NCBI RefSeq assembly: GCF_001747085.1
Contig: NZ_MDJD01000034.1
Location: 310,001 to 374,000, forward strand
Reading direction: 5' to 3'
Length of the DNA: 64,000 bases
DNA from: Flavivirga aquatica
GTDB taxonomy: Bacteria; Bacteroidota; Bacteroidia; Flavobacteriales; Flavobacteriaceae
Part shown: piece by piece, positions 7,754-16,734 of the stretch
Layout: each line of letters begins with the position of its first letter
Position numbering within the stretch: the first letter of the stretch is position 1
Made by a program: the position numbers and the translations under genes
Notes under the pieces: model-generated
What the model saw: only the letters and a program-made list of their open reading frames with translations
What the model was told of the DNA's origin: nothing
Database searches by the model: none

Positions 7754-9100
7754 ATGTATATCTTATTGATTAAACAATTTTTCAGGTCGAAAACGGTATG
7801 GTTAGCATTCGGGATACTAATGATTTTGGGTGTTTTAAGCATTAGCACCGGAAAACGATTTTTATCTCAAAAAGAAGTAGCAATTACTAAGACCATTGCA
7901 CAGCAGCAAAAACATCTTGAAACACAACAGCGTTTTCATAAAGACGATATTGGTTTACTGTCTTATTATCTAAAGTTTTCGTTTATAAATCCAATAAACC
8001 CTTTGGCAGGAATTTCAATTGGACAAAGTGATTTAAATTCGCATATACAAAGTGTAGGTATTGTGGCACTTGAAGGGCAAAAACATAATACTGATTTGGT
8101 AAACCCAATGCAACAACAAGTTGGAAATTTAGATATTAGCTTTCTTATTATTTTTCTTTTCCCATTGGTTGTTATTGCTTTAAATTTTAATCTGCTCTCA
8201 GATGAAGAAGAAAAAGGTACTTGGAAAATGATTACCATTCAGTCTAAATCTTCTTTTAGATTTTTACTAACCAAATTTTCTATTCGGTTAATGTTTGTTT
8301 TTCTCGTTTTAGGATTATTATTTATTGGCGCTAAAATTGTTTTGAATATTCCGTTTTCTAGCTATTTTTTCGCTATTGTGAGTATGAGTAGCTTATATCT
8401 TTTGTTCTGGTTTGCACTTTGCTTTTTTGTGATACTTTTACGAAAATCTTCAAATACCAATGCCATTGTATTATTGGCTAGCTGGTTATTACTAGTAGTT
8501 TTTCTACCTGTATTTGCGAGTAATTATATTAACAATAAATATCCTATTGATGAAGCATTTACTATGGTTATAAAACAAAGAGACGCTTACCATAAAAAAT
8601 GGGACACCGATAAAAAGGAAACTTTAGAACGCTTTTATAAACATTACCCAAAATTGCGGAAATACGGATTTAAAACCGAAGGATTTTCATGGTTGTGGTA
8701 TTTTGCAATGCAACAAATGGGAGATGACGACTCTAAAACCGAGAGAGATGCTCTGTATAATAAGATTAAGCAACGAGAGAAATTAAGCTATAAAATAAGC
8801 CGCTTCTTTCCGCCGTTACAGTTGCAACTTTCTATGAACGAGATAGCCAAAACCAGTTTGTCTAATCATGTAGATTTTTTAAATGCTACTACCGAGTTTC
8901 ATGAAGCTATTCGCTTAGATTTATATCCTAAAATTTTTGAAGAGCACCATCCAGATACGATAGATTTTGAAAAATATAAACCTGAATTTTTCATACCTAA
9001 ATCTAATTTTAGTTGGATAAAAAACATATTGCCAATGACTTTAATAACGATAATTATAGCTGGTTTTGCAGTTTTTAGAAACTTAAAGTATTTTAGATGA
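7754..9100 (+). CDS. DUF3526-type ABC transporter permease (second subunit)
   Basis: A 448-residue paralogue of the preceding permease with the same plan: first segment near residues 10-28, a periplasmic loop, an ABC-2 core starting near residue 128 (ISFLIIFLFPLVVIALNFNLLSD) with the EEEKGTWK motif, and a C-terminal segment. It lacks the His-rich stretch of its partner, so the two subunits differ mainly in the outer loop. Together with the ATPase at 3083 they would make a heterodimeric ABC complex in the inner membrane. It is the last gene of the run; no good terminator is visible after it. Confidence 0.8.
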   Translation: MYILLIKQFFRSKTVWLAFGILMILGVLSISTGKRFLSQKEVAITKTIAQQQKHLETQQRFHKDDIGLLSYYLKFSFINPINPLAGISIGQSDLNSHIQSVGIVALEGQKHNTDLVNPMQQQVGNLDISFLIIFLFPLVVIALNFNLLSDEEEKGTWKMITIQSKSSFRFLLTKFSIRLMFVFLVLGLLFIGAKIVLNIPFSSYFFAIVSMSSLYLLFWFALCFFVILLRKSSNTNAIVLLASWLLLVVFLPVFASNYINNKYPIDEAFTMVIKQRDAYHKKWDTDKKETLERFYKHYPKLRKYGFKTEGFSWLWYFAMQQMGDDDSKTERDALYNKIKQREKLSYKISRFFPPLQLQLSMNEIAKTSLSNHVDFLNATTEFHEAIRLDLYPKIFEEHHPDTIDFEKYKPEFFIPKSNFSWIKNILPMTLITIIIAGFAVFRNLKYFR

Positions 9101-9142
9101 TATGAAATCGAAAATAACCCTAGTTTTAAAATATCTGGACTA

Positions 9143-9335
9143 TCATTCTATGTTATTTGTTTGAAGATCTTCTAAAGGGATAGATTCTGCCATAATATCT
9201 GCATTTTGTTTTCCTACTGCCCAATGACATCTTGCTCCATTGGATTTCTCTAACTCTGAGGACGCCATAGTAAAATACCCTAGTTTAGTTCTATCATACC
9301 TTCAAAGGCATAGTTGTTATCTCTATTAACCATGA
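9143..9335 (-). pseudogene. Remnant of an unidentified gene (C-terminal fragment, frameshifted)
   Basis: On the minus strand two overlapping frames read like the end of a protein. MVNRDNNYAFEGMIE starts at 9333, then after a frame change the reading YDRTKLGYFTMASSELEK continues through CHWAVGKQNADIMAES to a stop at 9143. The composition is protein-like, unlike the surrounding AT-rich filler, and no intact start is present. I do not recognise the family. Confidence 0.35.
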
Positions 9336-10015
9336 TCTTTCTTAAGTTGTTAATATTTTTATTTTAAGAAATAGATATCTACGGTTTCAAATTCCTAAGT
9401 CTGTATATTTTTTATTATATGGTATATAAGATGTAACTGTGTTATTGGATATAGATTTAACTAAATTAAATATTATAAATAAGGTTGGAACTTTTGGAGA
9501 AATAGTTATACCTAGATATAAAATAGGAAAGAAGGGATACTATAATAAAAATAAATAATATATTTGTAATAAAATAATATTTAAATGAAGGAATAAGTAA
9601 CTTCGATTTAACTTGTCTTGAGTTTTTCATTTCTATTTAGACAAGCTAGACATATACTTATTATCTATTTTCTATGAAGAAACTAGATATTGAAAAGAAT
9701 AAAATTTTGATTATAATGACTAAGCTTTTAATCTATGGATATTCCTTAAATATATAATTAAGTGTTATTTAAATTTAGAAAATATATTTATTCGATGAAA
9801 TGCATATTAAAAATTATTAAAATTAAAAACTATAATAAATAACCTTGTATAAATAACTTTCCTGAATCTAGGTTGTCTTAATTCACTGTATTTCAGTAAT
9901 TTATTTTGGCACGAGTTTTGTTTAGTTAACTAATGTAATTATAAATAATATTAATCAAGATTGGGTAAAACAAACCTTTATAATAGAAATTAATTATTAA
10001 AAATATTGAAATAAA
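9336..10015. other. AT-rich region without an intact gene
   Basis: No gene can be supported. A short open stretch of about 40 codons (around 9439-9558, plus strand, containing KVGTFGEIVIP) may be another remnant but has no recognisable family. The region is otherwise AT-rich filler before the next promoter. Confidence 0.4.
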
Positions 10016-10046
10016 ATTGTATATTACAATAAATTGTATAGTTTTG
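10016..10046 (+). promoter_or_regulatory. Predicted promoter of the 10075 gene
   Basis: ATTG at 10016-10019, a spacer of 19 bases and a perfect TAnnTTTG box (TAGTTTTG, 10039-10046). The predicted start would give a leader of about 24 bases before the ATG at 10075. Confidence 0.5.
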
Positions 10047-10074
10047 TTACTCCAAATCATTAAAATTTAACCGT

Positions 10075-10521
10075 ATGAAAATGAAAATTATTTTTTTAAG
10101 CTTTAGCCTTTTTTTAATAACAGGTATTAGTTTTGGTCAAAAGGGAAAAGAACCTAAAAGCATTATTACTAGAGGTAATTCAATTAAAAAATACCATAAT
10201 AAGGAAGATCTTGAACGTATGAAAAAAGGTCAGCTCTTGGTATTATATAATGAGCGTATAGAAACACTTATTAGAACTTTACCTTATATTGCATTTGCAA
10301 CTAAGCCAGGAGTTACAATGGTTACTTTAGGTATTCCAAATACTGATGATAATGTTAAAGCATTAGATAATCAGTTCGAAGCAACAGATAGTTTTATTGA
10401 AACGAACATGGAATTTCAAGGAAGATTATTACCGTATTCAGATAAAAGCGATTTAATGGCAGCTATTTTATTTTACGAAGAAATAATGAAATCATTACAT
10501 GAATATAGTGAATATCATTAA
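10075..10521 (+). CDS. Hypothetical exported protein
   Basis: A 148-residue protein with a clear signal peptide (residues 1-21, ITGISFG/QKGK) that leaves a mature Gln. The mature part is about 127 residues, mixed charged and helical, with YHNKEDLERMKKGQL near residues 41-55 and a C-terminal helix (AAILFYEEIMKSLHEYSEYH). It has no Cys and no lipobox, so it is probably periplasmic or secreted. I do not recognise the family. It is monocistronic: its own promoter lies upstream and a strong hairpin terminator 110 bases downstream. Confidence 0.6.
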   Translation: MKMKIIFLSFSLFLITGISFGQKGKEPKSIITRGNSIKKYHNKEDLERMKKGQLLVLYNERIETLIRTLPYIAFATKPGVTMVTLGIPNTDDNVKALDNQFEATDSFIETNMEFQGRLLPYSDKSDLMAAILFYEEIMKSLHEYSEYH

Positions 10522-10630
10522 AAACTAATTTATTAGTGATTTTGATTTGGTAAAATAAATTATCATTTTAAGTTAATTTGTTTTAAATAAAGTTATTTAT
10601 CTTAAAATACATGAATTTATAATAATATAA

Positions 10631-10665
10631 GAAACACAAACCAATAGTTTGTGTTTCTTTGTTTT
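10631..10665 (+). terminator. Rho-independent terminator
   Basis: A perfect 11-base stem (GAAACACAAAC / GTTTGTGTTTC) with loop CAATA at 10631-10657, followed by TTTGTTTT. It ends the transcript of the 10075 gene. Confidence 0.8.
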
Positions 10666-11354
10666 ATATTATTTTTGTTAGGCTTTAAATTAAGTTAGTT
10701 AACGATTATATTTTGTAATTAATTTATTATATACAAAATATTTTTTTAGATTGTATTAATTATATTTAATTTTAAACATAAATCGTAGTTACTTTTTTGA
10801 TTTATTTGTGTAATTATTTCCTTGATTTAGGTTTGCGACAAATTTTTAGTAGTGAATTCTCATTTTGGCTTTTTCGTTTTTAACCGAAAATGAGTTGAAA
10901 TTTGTTCAGATTACGAATAGCATCACTATGTGTAAAAAGTAATAAAATATGAACGAATTTTAGACGTTTTTTATGAAATAGAAAAAGTCAATATAGCTTC
11001 ATTATATATAAAGGTGTAAAATATTATTTATAGAGTTTTCTTATGTTTAAAAGATAATATATAAAATTGATTTTGCTTTTAACTTTGTTTTTGATATTAC
11101 AACCTTGATTATGAAATAATAAAAATATTACAACAATTTTTTCTTTGTAATAATATTTTTAATTTTTTACGTTCTATCATTAATATAAAATGGAGAAATC
11201 CTTTCTTTTATATAAAAAAAATAAAACATAAAACTCTTTGAGAATATCCCTTATAATAAGCTGCTTTACAGTGGTTTGTTGTTTAAAATATATTGATAAC
11301 TATGTGTCTTTAAAAATAAAACTCATTGTTTTTTTTGTGTATTTTGTCGAAATT
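10666..11354. other. Long AT-rich intergenic region with one structured segment
   Basis: No gene is supported over about 690 bases. The one notable element is a nested inverted repeat at 10838-10905: outer arms ACAAATTT / AAATTTGT and inner arms CTCATTTTGG / CCGAAAATGAG with one bulge. It could be a small RNA, an attenuator or a relic element end. Nothing else stands out. Confidence 0.35.
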
Positions 11355-11386
11355 ATTGGTATTTCATGGATTTTTTTATATTTTTG
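11355..11386 (+). promoter_or_regulatory. Predicted promoter of the 11439 gene
   Basis: ATTG at 11355-11358 and a perfect TAnnTTTG box (TATTTTTG, 11379-11386) are 20 bases apart. The leader to the ATG at 11439 would be about 48 bases. Confidence 0.45.
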
Positions 11387-11438
11387 AACATTATTAAGAA
11401 TAAACCCTTATTTACTTTTAACAATAAATTACTTAACT

Positions 11439-12758
11439 ATGAAAAACTTTACTAGAACAATATGGGTATTCCTTTTAGCAATAGGAACTGCTTTTGGTCA
11501 ACAAGAAAAAGGAATAATAGGAGCCAATAACTGGTTAAATAACTGGACAGAATTTAATCCTAGTAAAAAAGAGTATAGCGAAGCTACGCAAATATTGACA
11601 GGTAATATAACAGAGGACACAAAGTTATATAAAAAGCACGTCTATTTATTATTAGGAAGTGTTTTTGTAACAAACAATGCTGTTCTTTCAATAGAGCCTG
11701 GTACTGTAATTATGGGAGATTTTGAATCTAAAGCATCTCTTACTATTACTAGAGGAGCTTCTATAGATGCACATGGCTTAGAAACAGATCCTATAGTGTT
11801 TACTTCAAATAGAAGTGTTAAAAGAGCTGGTGACTGGGGAGGTATAATAATATTAGGAGAAGCACCTATTAATAAATTTGGAGATGGCTCAGTAGCATCT
11901 TTTTATTCACAACTTGATCCTGCGTCTTATCAAAACACAAATTACGGAGGTACTAATGTTAATAGTAATTCAGGTATCTTAAGATATGTTAGGATTGAAT
12001 ATGCAGGAAAAAAAGTAAAAACTGCAGGTAATTTAAATGGTTTATTGTTAGCAGGTGTAGGGTATGCAACTATGCTGGAAAATATTATGGTGAGTTATTC
12101 AGAAGGAAATTCATTTGAGATTTTAGGCGGTAAAGTAGGTTTAGAGAAACTTGTTTCGTACAAATCAAGTGGTAATGATTTTAGATTTAACTTAGGGACA
12201 CAATCTAAAATAAAAAATTCATTAGCTGTACGTTCACCTTATGTTTCTGGTCGTAATGGATCAAGATGTTTACAAGTTGTATCGTATGATAAGAAAGAAG
12301 GTATAGATTTTTCTAAAAGTGGAACATCAGTAGTTGCTAGAAACTTAACATTAGTAAATTATAGTGATAATATTAAGGATGATATTAAACAAGGTTTAGT
12401 TAAAGAAGCTATCTTTATAGGAGAAAATACTAAACTTGATATAAATAAAAGTGTTATTTCTGGTTTTAATCCAGCTGTATTGTTAGATGATAAAATTTGG
12501 ATTAATCAAGAGAATTTAGATAGAATAAAATTTACCGACATGTATTTCAATAATTGTAATGGAAATATATTTACAGAATACAACTCTAATAATGAGGATT
12601 TAGAAAATTGGTATGGTAATAGTGCCTTTTTCAATGTTTATCATTCTAATGCAGATAATTCTGAAACGTTTATTGATTTAAATAATGATAGAAGACCAGA
12701 TTTTAGGTTAAGAATTAACAAAATAATAGCATTAAACGATGTTAACTCAGAGGATTAA
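11439..12758 (+). CDS. Exported protein with beta-helix-like repeats
   Basis: A 439-residue secreted protein with a signal peptide (1-20, IGTAFG/QQEK). The central region has short beta-strand turns of the right-handed beta-helix kind: LSIEPGTVIMGD, SLTITRGASIDAHGLETDPIVFTSN, DWGGIIILGEAPIN, LRYVRIEYAG and similar. Relatives in Flavobacteriaceae are usually annotated only as hypothetical surface proteins. There is no recognisable T9SS C-terminal signal and no catalytic motif. It has its own promoter and lies upstream of the gliding/T9SS gene run, separated by a perfect hairpin, so a surface role is plausible but unproven. Confidence 0.65.
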   Translation: MKNFTRTIWVFLLAIGTAFGQQEKGIIGANNWLNNWTEFNPSKKEYSEATQILTGNITEDTKLYKKHVYLLLGSVFVTNNAVLSIEPGTVIMGDFESKASLTITRGASIDAHGLETDPIVFTSNRSVKRAGDWGGIIILGEAPINKFGDGSVASFYSQLDPASYQNTNYGGTNVNSNSGILRYVRIEYAGKKVKTAGNLNGLLLAGVGYATMLENIMVSYSEGNSFEILGGKVGLEKLVSYKSSGNDFRFNLGTQSKIKNSLAVRSPYVSGRNGSRCLQVVSYDKKEGIDFSKSGTSVVARNLTLVNYSDNIKDDIKQGLVKEAIFIGENTKLDINKSVISGFNPAVLLDDKIWINQENLDRIKFTDMYFNNCNGNIFTEYNSNNEDLENWYGNSAFFNVYHSNADNSETFIDLNNDRRPDFRLRINKIIALNDVNSED

Positions 12759-12944
12759 TTATAAATAAAATGGTATATAAGAATAATTGATATTAAATTA
12801 ATACAAAAAAACAACCAAAAAAACAAACCCCAAAAACTCTAACTCTCTAGAATCTTTATAACTTTCCTGTTATTATTCCTCCACTATAAAATAAATTTTC
12901 AGGAATTCCTTTTTGATTAAAAAATTTAGCAAATTAATGTTTTA

Positions 12945-12985
12945 ATTTAAATACTATAAAACTTATAGTTTTATAGTATTTAAAT
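12945..12985 (+). terminator. Perfect 18-base hairpin (terminator or attenuator)
   Basis: Two perfectly complementary 18-base arms (12945-12962 and 12968-12985) surround the loop TTATA. The stem is almost all A/T and has no clean U-run on the plus strand. It may end the upstream transcript or act in the leader of the next gene, whose ATG is 56 bases away. Confidence 0.5.
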
Positions 12986-13040
12986 GAGAAGAATAATTGT
13001 TTTATTATAGGAGTTTTGTTTTGTAAAGAAACAATATCTA

Positions 13041-14492
13041 ATGAGAAAATTCACTGTAATATGCATTGCTGCTTTTGTTTTTATATCTCTAACAGGAAGT
13101 ATGAATGCACAAATAGTAATTGATAGGCCTGTCATGGAGACTGTTAATGTTTGTGCTAGTGAAATTTTTAATAGCTATAAAGTTGAATTCGGTATTACTC
13201 CATCAGACTTTAATGCTAATAATCAATTTATTATAGAACTTTCAGATGCTTCGGGGAGTTTTGCTACACCTACTACAATATATACATCAAAAGAAGGGGA
13301 GTTTACAGAAGAAGATGTTGTTTTATATTTTTCGGTACCAAAAACTATAGGAGGCGTAGCTTATAAAATAAGAGTAAAAAGCACATCTCCAGCAGTTTTT
13401 AGTCAAAATTCAAGAGCTTTTTCTGCATATTTTAAAATTCATGACGAGCCCTTCACTATTAATAATTTTATTTCAACAGCCGTTTATTGTGCAGGAGGTA
13501 GTTATGTATTAACTATAGATGAATCTGGACCTGATAATAATTCGCCTTTAGATTATCCTGGTCTAACGTATAATTGGTATAGAGAAATAACTCTAACGAC
13601 ATCAGATTTTATCTCTACAGGGGAAACCTTAACAGTTAATGAACCAGGAACTTATTTTGTTGAAACCAATTATGGATCATGTACTTCAAGGTCTTTATCA
13701 AAATCAACTAGAGTAACCGTTAGTGAAGCAACTACAGCTACGGTTAGCTCTATAAATTCTAGTTTAGGAAATCCTTTTTGTTTAGGAGACGGTTCTACAA
13801 CATTAAGTACAACTGCAGGTGATACTTATCAATGGTTTAAAGATGGCACTCCAATTTCAGGAGCAACAAACCAAACACATGTAACGAATGAATCAGGTGT
13901 ATATTCTGTAAATATTAATTTTGGAGGCTGTTCGGCAAGTGCGACTATAGATTTAAATAGTAATGAATTTACAAGTAGTATTGATGTAGATACATCAGAG
14001 CCTAATATTGTTGAAGCAGGAGAAAGTCTGATTGCTACGGTTATAACTACAGCAAATAGCCCTGAGTATGAGTGGTATTTAAATGGTTCTATAATTTCGG
14101 GAGCAACTAATAATAGTTTTGAGGCGACAGAAGAAGGTAATTATAAAGCTGTAGTAACTCAAACGGTAGGATGTATATCATCAAGTGAATTTATTTTTGA
14201 AATAACAGAAGCTATAGATCCATTTCCAGATGTAGCTAACATACCAAATTTGATAAGTCCTAATAATGATGGAGTCAATGATACTTGGGTTATACCTAAA
14301 GAATATATAAGTGGAACTAACACAGAAATAATGATATTAACTCCTCAAGGAGAAATAGTTTTTCAAACAAATGATTACCAAAATAATTGGCCTGAAGATT
14401 TAGATTTTAAAGAAATAAATCCAGTGTATTACTATATAATAATGCCACAGGATCAAAAAATAAAAAAAGGCACTATAACCATAATTAAGTAA
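13041..14492 (+). CDS. T9SS type B sorting-domain protein with Ig-like domains
   Basis: A 483-residue exported protein: signal peptide 1-23 (GSMNA/QIVI), several Ig-like segments with Cys pairs (about 100-390, with recurring YEWYLNG / TYQWFKDG type strands), and a C-terminal gliding-motility-associated domain of about 85 residues beginning IPNLISPNNDGVNDTW. That domain is the type B signal that directs proteins through the type IX secretion system and keeps them at the cell surface. The next gene starts two bases after the stop and encodes a PorP/SprF protein, the usual partner of type B cargo, so the two are cotranscribed. Confidence 0.85.
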   Translation: MRKFTVICIAAFVFISLTGSMNAQIVIDRPVMETVNVCASEIFNSYKVEFGITPSDFNANNQFIIELSDASGSFATPTTIYTSKEGEFTEEDVVLYFSVPKTIGGVAYKIRVKSTSPAVFSQNSRAFSAYFKIHDEPFTINNFISTAVYCAGGSYVLTIDESGPDNNSPLDYPGLTYNWYREITLTTSDFISTGETLTVNEPGTYFVETNYGSCTSRSLSKSTRVTVSEATTATVSSINSSLGNPFCLGDGSTTLSTTAGDTYQWFKDGTPISGATNQTHVTNESGVYSVNINFGGCSASATIDLNSNEFTSSIDVDTSEPNIVEAGESLIATVITTANSPEYEWYLNGSIISGATNNSFEATEEGNYKAVVTQTVGCISSSEFIFEITEAIDPFPDVANIPNLISPNNDGVNDTWVIPKEYISGTNTEIMILTPQGEIVFQTNDYQNNWPEDLDFKEINPVYYYIIMPQDQKIKKGTITIIK

Positions 14493-14493
14493 A

Positions 14494-15771
14494 GTGAAAA
14501 AATATTTGTTACATATTGTTCTATTTTTCTGCTTGGTGCAGATCTCTCACTCTCAAGAAGAACAAGATGGTGTTATTGCTTTTTCCTTACCTGTAAGAAA
14601 TTCATTAAAGTTTAATAGATATGCTATCAATCCTACTTTTAGCTTTGTAAGAGAGCAAAATAAATATATTAGTATATATAATAAAAGAGAATGGACTCCA
14701 TTTGATGATGCTCCGCAGACTTATTTATTTAGTTATGCAGGAAGATTTAGAGAAAATATAGGTGTTGGCGTTGCATTATTTCAGCAAAACTATGGTCTAT
14801 TAACAACTTTTGGAGGTATATTAAATTTCGCTTATAATGCTGTTTTAGAAAGAGAAAGTAATTTGACTTTTGGAGTCAATTTAGGTGTTTATAATAGTGG
14901 AATAAATGAAGGTAAAATTATTGTGAATGATGTTAACGATCCATCACTGCAAAATATCCCTTCAAATTTATTACTTACGGCAAACCCAGGAATAAATTAC
15001 GGAACAGATTTTTTCGATTTTGGTATATCTGTAAATAACCTCGTTTTATATAATATTAACACATCTACACTTATAGAAGATAACCCAGAACAAAATGTTC
15101 AAGCTCATGTAATGTACACAGGGTATGTTAATAGCAGAGGCTTTTTTGACGAAAGTAAATTTACTGGATTAGTAAGATCTGAATTTAAAAAAGATATAAC
15201 AGTTATATCGGGAGGTATGATGTTAACAGTTCCAAAGGGTATTTGGGGACAAGCAGGATATAATACTTTATATGGTATATCAGCAGGCGTAGGTTTCAAT
15301 ATTAGTTCTCAAATTGCTGTAGAATATAATTATGAAAAGGCTGTTGGTGACTTAACAGCTTTTGGTAATTCTCATGAAATTACTTTAGCATATAAATTTA
15401 AAAATAGATATAGATATAATTATAGTGGTGATGATGAAGAAGAAGGAATTATAATTCCTACTAAAAGAAAAAGAAAGGTTAATGCAGTAAGACAGAGTGT
15501 TTCTTCAGCGTCTAAAGTAGATAGAAAAGCTATAGCAGAAGCTAAAGCTAAAGAAAGAGCAGCAGCAGCAGCAAGATTGAAAGCTAAGTCGGAAACTAGA
15601 GCTAAATTAGCAGCAGCAGCTAAAGAAAGAAACGAAGCAAAAATAAATCAAGATAAAGCAGAACAAGATGCTAAGGCAGCCGCAGAAGAAGCAGCAAGAT
15701 TAAAAGCAGAGCAAGATGCTAAGGGCAGCCGCAGAAGAAGCAGCAAGATTGAAAGCAGAACAAGATGCTAA
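14494..15771 (+). CDS. PorP/SprF-family T9SS membrane protein, N-terminal part (frame interrupted)
   Basis: The first about 310 residues form an outer-membrane PorP/SprF-type barrel. It opens with a signal peptide (HS/QEEQ), the family opening NRYAINPTF and barrel strands such as GVALFQQNYG and HEITLAYKF. An Ala/Lys/Glu-rich coiled-coil-like stretch (about 345-415) follows. The frame then ends after GSRRRSSKIE because the second copy of a 48-base repeat has one extra G (GGG at 15723-15725). Without that base the frame would run on to 16675 and give about 726 residues ending in a SPOR-like domain. The start is GTG at 14494, two bases after the previous stop. PorP/SprF proteins are needed for secretion or attachment of their cognate type B cargo. 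Confidence 0.8.
   Translation: MKKYLLHIVLFFCLVQISHSQEEQDGVIAFSLPVRNSLKFNRYAINPTFSFVREQNKYISIYNKREWTPFDDAPQTYLFSYAGRFRENIGVGVALFQQNYGLLTTFGGILNFAYNAVLERESNLTFGVNLGVYNSGINEGKIIVNDVNDPSLQNIPSNLLLTANPGINYGTDFFDFGISVNNLVLYNINTSTLIEDNPEQNVQAHVMYTGYVNSRGFFDESKFTGLVRSEFKKDITVISGGMMLTVPKGIWGQAGYNTLYGISAGVGFNISSQIAVEYNYEKAVGDLTAFGNSHEITLAYKFKNRYRYNYSGDDEEEGIIIPTKRKRKVNAVRQSVSSASKVDRKAIAEAKAKERAAAAARLKAKSETRAKLAAAAKERNEAKINQDKAEQDAKAAAEEAARLKAEQDAKGSRRRSSKIESRTRC
15667..15770 (+). repeat. 48-base tandem repeat with a one-base insertion
   Basis: GATGCTAAGG begins at 15667, 15715 and 15764, giving unit lengths of 48 and 49. The second unit has GGG where the first has GG. It encodes an Ala/Glu/Lys-rich heptad-like segment (DAKAAAEEAARLKAEQ). 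The extra G changes the reading frame of the PorP/SprF gene. Confidence 0.9.
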
Positions 15772-16675
15772 GGCTAATAAATTACGTAGTGTACCAGTAC
15801 CAACAGATCAGGTAACAGTAGAAATGAATAACATAACAAGATTAACTGAAGGTGCTAAAACGAGACAGAAAGATTTATTAATTAGGTTACAGGAAACAGT
15901 AGCAAGTAAAGAGAAAGATCTTAAAGATTTAAAAGAGGAAAATGATTTAAGCGAAAGAGGTATCGTTAAAGGTCCTAAACCATTTAGAAGTGTAACAGCA
16001 GAAAAACGAGTTCTTGAAGCCTTAAAAGTAGAAATTGATGAAGCTATTAAATCTCAAAATGAACAGGTTAGAGAATTAGAGGGATTATATAAAGAAAGGC
16101 TTGAAAAGGTATCTAGTCCAACAGACGAAACCAATATTTTTTATAAAGCAAAGATTCAAGAATTAAAGACTGAACAATTTCAGACTATAAAATTAAAATT
16201 AGACTTAATTTCTAAATTAGACGAAATTAAAGTAGAGACTGAAATAGAAAGAAAAAGAAGAATTAAAAAAGCTTCTTTCGATAATGAACAGGACAAATAT
16301 TTAAAGGATAGAGCTACTTTAAATAAAATAAAACAAAATACAGCTATAAGTAGTACACCTTTAACATCTAAAGATTTTGATTTTGGTCAAAAGCAAAGTG
16401 GAAACATTCAAATTATTAAAAATGTTAAAAATGTAGAAAGCGGTTATTATTTAGTAATTGCTGTACATAGTAATGTAACAAAAAGAGATGACTTTTTAAG
16501 AAAAACGGTAGCATCAGGACAAGCTAACATAAACTTTTTCTATGATGTTACAACAAGTAAATATTTCATCTATTATGATAAATTTGATAACCTAAGTCAG
16601 GCTCAAAAAGCTATGATATCGAAAGGTAGTAAACCATACAATAGTGAAATGTCTATGGTTAAAATTGAAAATTAG
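15716..16675 (+). CDS. C-terminal part of the PorP/SprF gene: coiled coil and SPOR-like domain
   Basis: Open frame of 319 residues that continues the interrupted PorP/SprF protein after the insertion in the 48-base repeat; the ATG at 15716 lies inside the repeat and is probably not a true start. It encodes charged helical segments (about 35-210) and ends in a domain of about 85 residues (GYYLVIAVHSN, DDFLRKTVASG, YFIYYDKFDNLSQAQ) that resembles a SPOR or peptidoglycan-contact module. PorP/SprF proteins with such long C-terminal extensions occur in Flavobacteriaceae. It is followed after 59 bases by the giant adhesin. Either the gene is broken, the slip is reversible, or the extra base is a sequencing error. 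Confidence 0.65.
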   Translation: MLRAAAEEAARLKAEQDAKANKLRSVPVPTDQVTVEMNNITRLTEGAKTRQKDLLIRLQETVASKEKDLKDLKEENDLSERGIVKGPKPFRSVTAEKRVLEALKVEIDEAIKSQNEQVRELEGLYKERLEKVSSPTDETNIFYKAKIQELKTEQFQTIKLKLDLISKLDEIKVETEIERKRRIKKASFDNEQDKYLKDRATLNKIKQNTAISSTPLTSKDFDFGQKQSGNIQIIKNVKNVESGYYLVIAVHSNVTKRDDFLRKTVASGQANINFFYDVTTSKYFIYYDKFDNLSQAQKAMISKGSKPYNSEMSMVKIEN

Positions 16676-16734
16676 AAATAAAATTAAAAAAGAGATAAGC
16701 TAAACATTTTTTATCAATACCCAATAGAAAAAAA

